Shown piece by piece: positions 1 to 5,451 of a stretch of DNA of 6,532 bases (position 1 is its first letter; the number at the start of each line of letters is the position of its first letter). The notes under the pieces are model-generated. The model saw only the letters and a program-made list of their open reading frames with translations, ran no database searches and was not told the DNA's origin. Source of the DNA: Acidobacteriota bacterium (GTDB taxonomy: Bacteria; Acidobacteriota; Terriglobia; Terriglobales; Acidobacteriaceae); assembly GCA_019247235.1 (NCBI GenBank), contig JAFAPG010000384.1, positions 1-6,532 of the forward strand. Reading direction: 5' to 3'. A program made the position numbers and the translations under genes.

Positions 1-1033
1 GGATATCTCGAGAATCCTTGTTGCTGATGCTGGGGTGGACGATTATCCGGGAATTGGCGCTGATCGCCTGCTCCGCGTGGCGGATTCTGCTCCACACGGC
101 CAAGGCCAGCCCAATGGCTACCATTATCAGACCTGCGAGCAGCACGATCCCTGAAATTGACAAGCTGGTCTGCGAAAGGCCCAGAGTAGGGGTGGTGGAG
201 TCGAGGTTGGCCTCCGCGGCAGGAAGAACTTGCTCGGGCGGGGGGTCGGCTGGGGGTTGAACCGCTTCGGCACCGGGCGTTGCCGAAGGGGCAAATTTCT
301 CGTCGACGATAATTCGGGGCGCAGGGCGAGCTGGGGCTGGCGCCGTTGGGCTAGGTCGCGGCGAAGTTTGATTTGCCAACGAACCAATCTGAACCGCGAG
401 CGTTGCCAGCCGCTCCTCCTCTTCGGGACGGATAGCGGCCAGAATCAGTTCCCCGAGTAGATTCAAGCTACGTACGTCACTGTCGTTGAAACCGAAGGTT
501 TCACTCGAAAAAGCTTCGATCAACCCGATGACGCGTTGTTTGGCCGTAAGGGGAACCGCTACCATCGAGCGCGCTCCGAGCGCCCGGGAGGCCTGAGCGT
601 TCACCCGGGGGTCGTTTTCTGCGTCGTCGCAGCGGACCGTGTGCCCCCCCCGCAGGCATGCCCCGGAAAAACCGGAGGTGGGATCAAGCTTAACGCCCGT
701 CGGAGGGGCAATGTTCCCGGCCGAAGCGCGGCAGACGATGGCATTCTGCTCGGCCAGCGCGATGGCAACGCCGTCGGCTCCGGTGACGGCCAACGCCCGC
801 GTGGCCACTAGCTCGAGGACATCATGGAGGGCAAACTCCTCTTCTGGGCTGGACGGAGCTGGGTCGGATCTTCCAAACCTGCGTCGCGCCGCCTGTTCAT
901 GGATGCAAGCAAACGCCAGGAGAGCCTGCAAGGCATTTCGGTCTGCCTCTCGCCCTGATTCGGAGAAAGGTGCTGTGGCGGTGGCCGAGGAACTCGCCCA
1001 TCCCGCTCTGGCATTGTTCAGATTGGCACTCAT
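1..1033 (-). CDS. GAF-domain protein with proline-rich linker and one transmembrane helix (3' part beyond the left edge)
   Basis: The minus strand reads from ATG at 1033-1031 through 344 codons to the window edge without a stop, so the gene is cut by the boundary. An in-frame TGA directly precedes the ATG, which fixes it as the first possible start. Residues about 66-203 look like a GAF ligand-sensing domain: GADGV at 85-89, the GFSGACLR turn at 121-128, CDDAENDPRV from 135, and the MVAVPL strand at 157-162. A Glu run (204-207) ends the domain. A linker rich in Pro and Ala (about 225-282) leads to one hydrophobic helix (about 293-314), followed by a basic, then mixed, segment. The ligand is unknown. 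The Pro/Ala linker beside a membrane helix recalls energy-transducer or envelope-spanning proteins, but the deciding C-terminus is missing. A run of eight G on the coding strand (644-651) lies inside the GAF domain. Codons favour G/C in third position throughout, supporting real coding. The GAF call is firm; the overall role is unknown. Confidence 0.88.
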   Translation of the reverse strand, partial: MSANLNNARAGWASSSATATAPFSESGREADRNALQALLAFACIHEQAARRRFGRSDPAPSSPEEEFALHDVLELVATRALAVTGADGVAIALAEQNAIVCRASAGNIAPPTGVKLDPTSGFSGACLRGGHTVRCDDAENDPRVNAQASRALGARSMVAVPLTAKQRVIGLIEAFSSETFGFNDSDVRSLNLLGELILAAIRPEEEERLATLAVQIGSLANQTSPRPSPTAPAPARPAPRIIVDEKFAPSATPGAEAVQPPADPPPEQVLPAAEANLDSTTPTLGLSQTSLSISGIVLLAGLIMVAIGLALAVWSRIRHAEQAISANSRIIVHPSISNKDSRDI

Positions 1034-1262
1034 TCAGGTGCGAGACCGCCCCAAAACACCTCGATCTGGACCTGTCGCCTGCCTTTGGCAGAGTACATCG
1101 GTGGCGACGCTATTCCTAAGGTGTACGTTACAAGGGATTGCAGGCAATCGCAATGTTTCTCTTTAGGTACCGGTGGTCACGTCTTGGTACCCTTATTTTT
1201 ACAAACCTCGCTAAAAGCGCTGCTAAAATGAGTACCTGGATGTTTCCTGGGGCCCCAATTCG
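1034..1262. other. Divergent intergenic region with short palindromes
   Basis: This spacer separates two genes read outward and must hold both promoters. It contains a hyphenated palindrome GATTGC-AG-GCAATC (1136-1149), two GGTACC palindromes at 1166-1171 and 1186-1191 (20 bp, about two helical turns, apart), and a small CTGCC-TTT-GGCAG hairpin (1079-1091) that would lie in the leader of the minus-strand GAF gene. I see no open frame of note and no RNA gene. Confidence 0.5.
1221..1229 (+). promoter_or_regulatory. Extended -10 promoter element for the gene at 1263
   Basis: TGCTAAAAT is a TGn extended -10 box with one mismatch to TATAAT. The best -35 upstream is weak (TTACAA at 1199-1204, 19-bp spacer), as is common when an extended -10 is present. 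Transcription would begin near 1236, leaving a leader of about 27 bases before the ATG at 1263. A direct repeat GCTAAAA (1210-1216 and 1222-1228) overlaps the element. Confidence 0.4.
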
Positions 1263-1547
1263 ATGTCAGATGAGAAGAAGTCTCGCTGGAAAGTTCCCCT
1301 CGGTATCGTTGCAACCGGAGTAGCCGGCGCCGCTGTACTGGTATTTCGTGGTTGCTGGCACCGCAAAATGAGCTGGCCCGTCCGCTACCATCAGCATTCT
1401 TACCAAGTATGTCTGGGTTGTGGTATCAAGCGGCTTTTCGATGAGAAGTTGTTTCGTGCTTACGGGCCTTACAGCTACGATCTCGACCGTCTGATCGGCT
1501 GGGACACGGGGAAACCCGAAGGCGCAGCCGAGCAGCGACCCGCCTGA
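1263..1547 (+). CDS. Small membrane-anchored CxxC protein, function unknown
   Basis: This 94-residue protein has a short basic N-terminus (about 1-10), one hydrophobic helix (about 11-28) and a soluble domain. The domain is dense in aromatic and Cys/His residues: C31-W-H33, then H43, H45, and a CLGC pair at C50 and C53 followed by GIKRLFDEK. A conserved-looking YGPYSYDLDRLI stretch occupies 67-78. Four metal-capable residue types around one CxxC suggest a small zinc-ribbon-like or redox fold, but this is inference. I associate proteins with the CxxCGIKRLFDEK and YGPY pattern with Acidobacteriota, without a known function. No strong Shine-Dalgarno sequence precedes the ATG at 1263; a second ATG at 1270 is out of frame. 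The next gene on the same strand, a PilZ protein, begins 84 bases downstream, so co-transcription is possible, although that gene may have its own promoter. The C-terminal 14 residues are polar and probably disordered. Confidence 0.72.
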   Translation: MSDEKKSRWKVPLGIVATGVAGAAVLVFRGCWHRKMSWPVRYHQHSYQVCLGCGIKRLFDEKLFRAYGPYSYDLDRLIGWDTGKPEGAAEQRPA

Positions 1548-1619
1548 AGTCGCAAGCCGAGATACGGTCTGCGTTCGGCTGAACCAGGAAGGGCACTCGG
1601 GTAGGTTCTAACCCCTGGC

Positions 1620-1625
1620 TAGAAT
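1620..1625 (+). promoter_or_regulatory. Possible -10 box giving a leaderless transcript
   Basis: TAGAAT matches TATAAT at five of six positions and ends six bases before the ATG at 1632. Transcription from it would begin at or next to the start codon. No Shine-Dalgarno-like sequence precedes the ATG, which fits a leaderless message. The -35 region is not recognisable, so the call is tentative. Confidence 0.3.
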
Positions 1626-1631
1626 TCGCTC

Positions 1632-2390
1632 ATGGCGATTTCCGAGCTGGTTCTAGACTCCCCCTCGACAGGGACTGGACGCAGGCGAAAGTGCCCGCGG
1701 TACACACTGCGCTCGTTGGCCTACGTGAAGTTAAATGAGTCCAACGGCGGAATTGTGCGCGATCTTGGCGAATCAGGTATCGCAGTTCAGGCCGTTGCCC
1801 CGCTGCGGCTTGATGAGATTCTCAATCTACAATTTGACCTGCTGTCGCCACGCATTCGTGTAGAGGGACAGGGGCGGGTCTGCTGGGCCGACTCAAACGG
1901 TCAGGGTGGAATTCAGTTTTGCGATCTCTCCAGCAAGACGCGCCGTGCCCTACGAGACTGGATGTTTATCCAGATGCTTTCAACCGCCGCGGTCGCCGGA
2001 CGCGACTCCATTTTCTCTTTTCCCAGCTCCTTGATCTTGTCGAGCGGAGCGCGGGCCCCAATTATTGTCGACCGTCCTGCGGAGCCGCCGACGGTCCCTT
2101 TCCTTACTTGGGGTCGGTGGCGTCTTTCGGTCAAAAATTTCTCTCTGCTGATTGACTTCGTGATCATTCTTTGCGCGGTTTTGTTGTTTTCGACTGCCGC
2201 GCTGATCACCATGGGGGGAATTCCCGCGTGGCCTCTGACCGCTGGGCTATTGATTGTCTGCTGTTTAATTTTTGTGCTCGCCTACCAGGTGATTTTTTCT
2301 GAGCTTTTCTGTGGGTCGACGGTGGGACGAAGGCTCGCGTTGCTTGCTCAAAGGCAAGACGCTGAAGAACCGGTTCCCCGGTTTCGTTAG
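1632..2390 (+). CDS. PilZ-domain protein with C-terminal RDD-like two-helix membrane segment
   Basis: This 252-residue protein begins with a PilZ domain, the c-di-GMP receptor fold. The RxxxR motif is R19-K-C-P-R23. The second motif, normally [D/N]xSxxG, reads D44-L-G-E-S-G49, with Gly in place of the usual Ser. The beta strand ending the domain (GRVCW at 81-85, GGIQF at 92-96, DLS at 98-100) is typical. After a linker (about 115-165) there are two hydrophobic helices, about 172-193 and 201-222, then GSTVGRRLALL at 228-238. The LIDFVII entry to the first helix and the GxTxGxxL exit resemble the RDD membrane family, although one helix fewer than usual is visible. The protein would sit in the inner membrane with PilZ in the cytoplasm. 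Binding of c-di-GMP is likely but may be weakened by the Ser-to-Gly change. Its 3' end converges on hemD with a 37-base gap. The PilZ call is firm; the RDD likeness is inference. Confidence 0.86.
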   Translation: MAISELVLDSPSTGTGRRRKCPRYTLRSLAYVKLNESNGGIVRDLGESGIAVQAVAPLRLDEILNLQFDLLSPRIRVEGQGRVCWADSNGQGGIQFCDLSSKTRRALRDWMFIQMLSTAAVAGRDSIFSFPSSLILSSGARAPIIVDRPAEPPTVPFLTWGRWRLSVKNFSLLIDFVIILCAVLLFSTAALITMGGIPAWPLTAGLLIVCCLIFVLAYQVIFSELFCGSTVGRRLALLAQRQDAEEPVPRFR

Positions 2391-2427
2391 AGATAAGCCT
2401 TGCCGTGAGAGACGATGCCGTGCCGAG

Positions 2428-3303
2428 CTAAGACCCCCTGGTTTGCTGATTGGGTCGGGCCTTGAGCAGTTCGGCAAGGTTTTCTGCGACTTCCTTCACC
2501 AAATACCCCATTTTGGGATGGGACGGTTCAAAGTCCACCCGAATACCGTCCTGGCGAAGGGTTTCCGAAGCCACCGGTCCAATGGAGGCGACCGCGGCGC
2601 GGTTCAACGCTCGTTTGAACTGCTCGCCTACCCCCATTTCTTCGGCTACCTTTTCCGCGTGTATGAACTGCACCCGCGAGGTAAACATCACAATGTCAAC
2701 TTCATCGCGGACCAGTGCGCCAATCGCGTGCTTCAAGGGCCCGGTGTCCTCGGGCAGCTCCCAGTGATAGACGTGCACGGGGAAAACCTGAGCCCCGCGA
2801 TGGCGAAGTTCCTCATAGAGTTCGAGGCTAGGAGTGCCATGTTCCTGAACGGCAATCCGGCAACCGGCCAGAGGCACGGCATTGGGATTGCGGTCAAGCG
2901 CAGCAATGATTTCGCGCCAGGTGTTCGGTTCAGGCACATTGAGGGTGATCGGCACACCCAACTCCCGCATGGCAGCGGCCGGTTTTGGTCCGCGAACCAC
3001 CACCCGAGTGTGGGCCAAGGCCGAGAGAAACTGCTGGCGCGGGCCGATCCTCTCCGCTATATCAACCAGTGCCCGCGCTCCCACGCCGGTCATGAAGATA
3101 ATGGCATGAATGTGCTGATTGAGAATTCCACGAATGAGCTCAAGTTCATCGGGGTTGGGGCTGGTTGTCACCTCGCGGGTTGCCGGGGCGACAATCGGTA
3201 CGCCGCCATTATGGGCGATCAGCTGAGCGATTTCCTTAGCCCGACGGCTCTCAAAGGAAAGCACCCGAAGGCCATTTAATCCCGCCATACCGACTACGAG
3301 CAT
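2428..3303 (-). CDS. hemD: Uroporphyrinogen-III synthase
   Basis: HemD closes hydroxymethylbilane with inversion of ring D to give uroporphyrinogen III, the branch-point precursor of heme, siroheme and cobalamin. It is a cytoplasmic enzyme. The 291-residue product has the two-lobed HEM4 layout: GLRVLSFESRRAKEIAQLI near the N-terminus (10-29), FMTGVGARALV (70-80), VVRGPKPAAAMRELG (102-116), the return segment DIVMFTSRVQFIHA (203-216), and the C-terminal hallmark VASIGPVASETLRQDGIRV (238-256), then P260 and GYLVKEVAENL. The family has few invariant catalytic residues, so the call rests on this whole pattern and on normal length. The first ATG is at 3303. Met6 (codon at 3288) begins MAGLNGLRVL, as in relatives I recall, and may be the true start; neither has a clear ribosome binding site. 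No other heme gene lies in the window, so hemD stands alone among signalling genes. Confidence 0.95.
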   Translation of the reverse strand: MLVVGMAGLNGLRVLSFESRRAKEIAQLIAHNGGVPIVAPATREVTTSPNPDELELIRGILNQHIHAIIFMTGVGARALVDIAERIGPRQQFLSALAHTRVVVRGPKPAAAMRELGVPITLNVPEPNTWREIIAALDRNPNAVPLAGCRIAVQEHGTPSLELYEELRHRGAQVFPVHVYHWELPEDTGPLKHAIGALVRDEVDIVMFTSRVQFIHAEKVAEEMGVGEQFKRALNRAAVASIGPVASETLRQDGIRVDFEPSHPKMGYLVKEVAENLAELLKARPNQQTRGS

Positions 3304-3444
3304 ACCAGAGGGTAGCGGGTTCTACCCGGGTCGTGGGCTGGGTTTTCGGTTCGTTGAAGTTCCGTGGTGGCGGAAATCGAACTTGAACCAACATTGCCTA
3401 AAACGTCACCTTTTTCTTTATGCTCAGCAGATTCCATGATATAA

Positions 3445-3498
3445 CGCCCTAAGATACAAACAGTTCCCAGCTGATGGTGGTTACGTAACCTTAGGGCG
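3445..3498. repeat. Inverted repeat enclosing a 12-bp perfect palindrome
   Basis: The arms CGCCCTAAG (3445-3453) and CTTAGGGCG (3490-3498) are perfect complements, separated by 36 bases. The perfect palindrome GGTTACGTAACC (3479-3490) ends on the first base of the right arm. The structure lies 74 bases upstream of the PilZ start codon. It could be a dimeric regulator site or a folded 5' leader. It lacks a U run and so does not look like a terminator. Confidence 0.6.
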
Positions 3499-3560
3499 AA
3501 CCGGGTTCGCTCGGTGCCCCATGAGGCAACTGGCGTCTGACACCGAAGAAAGCCAGAATT

Positions 3561-3567
3561 AAGGAGG
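3561..3567 (+). promoter_or_regulatory. Strong ribosome binding site deciding a GTG start
   Basis: AAGGAGG lies four bases before GTG at 3572 and is the only near-consensus Shine-Dalgarno sequence in the window. It identifies the GTG as the start of the stand-alone PilZ protein. Confidence 0.8.
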
Positions 3568-3571
3568 GCTT

Positions 3572-3877
3572 GTGTCCGAAGCAAGGACGGGGAAAAGATT
3601 TCCATTGGAATTACCCATCAAAATTCAGGGTTTGGATCAGGGCAGTGTCACCGGCAACATGAGTGCCGCAGGAGTTTACATCCGCGGCAATCCCGCGCTT
3701 GAAATTGGTTCGAACGTGGAGTTTGAGATTGCCCTTCCAGCCGAGCTGACCGGCGGCGGGAACGAGCATGTGGTGGTGCAATGTAAAGGCCGAGTTGTCC
3801 GTAAAGATGCCGGCAGCGGCGAGTCGCACGGGGTGGCTTGTGTCATTGATTCCTACGATTTTGTTCGGCAGCGCTAG
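3572..3877 (+). CDS. Stand-alone PilZ-domain protein (c-di-GMP receptor)
   Basis: This protein of 101 residues consists of little more than one PilZ domain. Both halves of the c-di-GMP signature are intact: R5-T-G-K-R9 (RxxxR) and N29-M-S-A-A-G34 ([D/N]xSxxG). Between and after them are typical PilZ strands: LPIKIQG (14-20), GVYIRG (34-39), EFEIALP (50-56) and the long strand HVVVQCKGRVVRKD (66-79). The product should be a small cytoplasmic adaptor that changes shape or partner on c-di-GMP binding. It starts with GTG behind a strong ribosome binding site. The stop codon lies 18 bases before the LuxR-type regulator on the same strand, so the two are very likely co-transcribed, which makes the regulator the obvious candidate partner; that link is inference. 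The final residues (ACVIDSYDFVRQR) deviate from the usual GV.F ending but remain plausible. Confidence 0.93.
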   Translation: MSEARTGKRFPLELPIKIQGLDQGSVTGNMSAAGVYIRGNPALEIGSNVEFEIALPAELTGGGNEHVVVQCKGRVVRKDAGSGESHGVACVIDSYDFVRQR

Positions 3878-3895
3878 TTCGCGAGGTGCAAAGCA

Positions 3896-4579
3896 ATGCT
3901 AAAACTGATTCTGGCCGATAACCAGGCGATATTCCGGGCAGGAATAGCCAAAGTTCTCGCGGTGGAAGACGAGATGCGCATCGTGGCCCAGGCGCAAACC
4001 TCGGAACAGATGTTCATGGCGCTCGATAAATTTCGCGCCGCGGTTCTGGTCGTAGCCGGTGGATTTCATGCCGACTTTAACGCCGTGTTGCAAGCGGCAA
4101 ACAAAGTGCGAACTCGAGTGGTGGTGTTAGCCGATACCGGTGAAAGTGCTCAGCGATACATGGGCGCGGGGGCGCATGGGGTGGTTTACCGCAATGTAAC
4201 CAGTTCAGCCTTGGTAGATTGTGTCCGCAAAGTAGCGCGTGGCGAGACCTGGATCCAAGACATCGCAGTACCGAGCGAGCTTACTGAAAATGACATGGTC
4301 GGGTTGCGGGTACGCGACCGTCTCACGGCAAAGGAATTGCGCATCGTGGCTTTGATTGTTCAGGGCTACAAGAACAAAGAAATCGCCTCACAACTTGGAA
4401 CCACAGAACAGGTGATCAAGAACTATTTGCGCAACGTCTATGACAAGATCGGCGTGTCGGATCGTCTTGAGCTGGCCCTGTTCACCATTCATCATCGCAT
4501 TCTGAACGAAGCCGCGGCCGCGACAGCAGCAGCGCACCACCAACCGCAACCGGGTCCCGGAGCCGGTGTCGCCTCCTGA
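3896..4579 (+). CDS. NarL/LuxR-type transcription regulator with degenerate (pseudo-) receiver domain
   Basis: The N-terminal part (about 1-120) has a receiver fold and the C-terminal part (about 141-200) a GerE/LuxR helix-turn-helix: LTAKELRIVALIVQG, NKEIASQLGTT, EQVIKNYLRNVYDKIGVSDR. A gapless match from D8 to the third strand of NarL places A54 (in VLVVAGG) where the phospho-accepting Asp should be. The second acidic-pocket residue is N9, the switch Thr/Ser is A79, and the conserved Lys is R99 (GVVYRN). The protein therefore cannot be phosphorylated in the usual way and is probably controlled by ligand or protein contact, or is constitutive. It should bind DNA as a dimer. The last 22 residues form an Ala/Pro/His-rich tail. 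A GAGGTG ribosome binding site (3883-3888) precedes the ATG by seven bases. It follows a PilZ gene by 18 bases, suggesting an operon. The family, including the missing Asp, resembles regulators I recall from Acidobacteriota. Confidence 0.94.
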   Translation: MLKLILADNQAIFRAGIAKVLAVEDEMRIVAQAQTSEQMFMALDKFRAAVLVVAGGFHADFNAVLQAANKVRTRVVVLADTGESAQRYMGAGAHGVVYRNVTSSALVDCVRKVARGETWIQDIAVPSELTENDMVGLRVRDRLTAKELRIVALIVQGYKNKEIASQLGTTEQVIKNYLRNVYDKIGVSDRLELALFTIHHRILNEAAAATAAAHHQPQPGPGAGVAS

Positions 4580-5063
4580 CCCCGTGTCGGCACCGAGCTC
4601 TTTGTGCCCTCCCTCAATAAAGCGCTCGGTCGCGAACCCGGGAGGCCCTCTCAGGCGGTGATCCCGCTTCGATGCCGAGCGGCAATAATTTAGTTTTCCC
4701 GCTGGGAGATCGATAGGTAGGAGTTACCACTTGGTGGCGCACCTTCCATCGTGAACATAGAATTTTTCTATTGGACGAAACTGGCGACCATCTGGAAAAC
4801 TGAGTGTGTCTCCCAGTAGAAAGCAAGGTAGGGAAGACGGACCCAGAAGTTCGCACCGCCGCCCAGAGTTGGGCAGTTAGTTCCATCCGGACCTTGTAGG
4901 CAATCCCAAAAACTAAAGATGCTCCGGCTTTGGCCGTCGTGTCTTTCCAGCGCTCAAGGAGAAGAGTGTTGTTCTTGCTCTGCGCGGTCGGATTGTTGCG
5001 AGGAGTCGGAAACGCAGAAACTTTGCGGGGCAGATTTAAATTGCCCATGAAAGCTCACTGGGG
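4580..5063. other. Gene-poor region, no convincing gene
   Basis: A 144-codon minus-strand frame (4614-5048) crosses this stretch, but its product shows no family motif, is rich in Ser, Thr, Arg and Pro, and has no ribosome binding site. An overlapping minus-strand frame reads GGGANFWVRLPYLAFYWE and nearby residues before an in-frame stop. This could be chance or the trace of a decayed gene. No RNA gene or clear terminator for the upstream regulator is visible; a weak GGCAC/GTGCC pair (4589-4608) is all there is. Confidence 0.4.
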
Positions 5064-5364
5064 ATGATGTTCCTCGAGCCCGGTGACTATGAATTCACCT
5101 TTCAAACGGGAAACGGAATCGTGGCCGTTCGCTCGGATGATTCTCGATGTAGCGGCATGATCTTTCAGCATCTGCTTCGGACGCAGGGATGGAAAAGGCT
5201 CTCAGTTGGCCCTGACTTCCTCAGAGAACGGTGTTTACGTCCTAGCCCTCTACTTGGGCGCAGTGGGCATTAGCTTGAACTTCGCAATCCCCAAGGTGGG
5301 AAAGCAGACGAGCTTGAGGAAATCGTCAAGCTCGACCATAGCCTCGGCGTCAGGAACGCCCTAA
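5064..5364 (+). pseudogene. Possible frameshifted remnant of a small protein gene
   Basis: Two plus-strand frames in succession look coding. From ATG 5064 the frame gives MMFLEPGDYEFTFQTGNG, then IVAVRSDDSRCSGMIFQ, a strand-rich pattern like small secreted beta proteins. After about 5185 this frame turns Arg-rich and stops at 5273. A second frame, open from 5161 to the TAA at 5362-5364, becomes protein-like from about 5188: DGKGSQLALTSSENG, then VYVLALYLGAVGISLNFAIP, with mostly G/C-ending codons. Joining them needs one frame change near 5180-5190. No signal peptide or good ribosome binding site is visible upstream, so the 5' end would also be missing. I do not recognise the family. The alternative is that both stretches are open by chance. 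Confidence 0.25.
5309..5334. repeat. 9-bp perfect inverted repeat (hairpin)
   Basis: CGAGCTTGA (5309-5317) and TCAAGCTCG (5326-5334) pair perfectly around an 8-base loop. No U run follows on either strand. It lies inside the possible gene remnant and 38 bases from a second, stronger hairpin. Confidence 0.5.
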
Positions 5365-5371
5365 CGACGAA

Positions 5372-5402
5372 CAGGGTGCGGCCTCGATGACGCCGCACCC
5401 TG
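5372..5402 (-). terminator. Hairpin terminator downstream of the GAF-ANTAR gene
   Basis: CAGGGTGCGGC (5372-5382) and GCCGCACCCTG (5392-5402) form an 11-bp perfect, GC-rich stem with a 9-base loop. It begins 49 bases past the stop codon of the minus-strand GAF-ANTAR gene. On that strand the stem is followed by TTCGTCGTT, a broken rather than continuous U tract, so termination may be inefficient or factor-assisted. The plus strand shows no U tract at all. Confidence 0.55.
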
Positions 5403-5451
5403 GTATTAGCTGGTTGCCCGCGCAGCCCTCGCTCACGGGAGCGGGCGGTCG

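Larger units (their letters stand above)
3304..3571. other. Divergent intergenic region between hemD and the PilZ gene
   Basis: This 268-base spacer must hold the hemD promoter (minus) and the promoter of the PilZ/LuxR unit (plus). A possible plus-strand -10, TATAAC (3440-3445), directly abuts the inverted repeat described separately; its -35 is weak. I found no convincing gene: the frames that cross it are low in conserved features. Confidence 0.45.

Noticed and set aside
639..1166. 175-codon plus-strand frame at the left
   Set aside because: Antisense shadow of the GAF gene, whose 344-codon frame has recognisable domain motifs.
2368..2383. AACCGG-TTCC-CCGGTT hairpin at the end of the PilZ-RDD-like gene
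   Set aside because: Only six base pairs, inside the last codons and without a U run; too weak to call a terminator.
2311..3279. 322-codon plus-strand frame over hemD
   Set aside because: Antisense shadow of hemD; the minus-strand product carries the HEM4 motifs while this frame shows none.
4589..4608. GGCAC/GTGCC pair after the LuxR-type regulator
   Set aside because: Five-base stem with a ten-base loop and no U tract; not a credible terminator.
4614..5048. 144-codon minus-strand open frame
   Set aside because: No family motif, atypical Ser/Thr/Arg/Pro-rich composition, no ribosome binding site; treated as non-coding unless a homolog is found.
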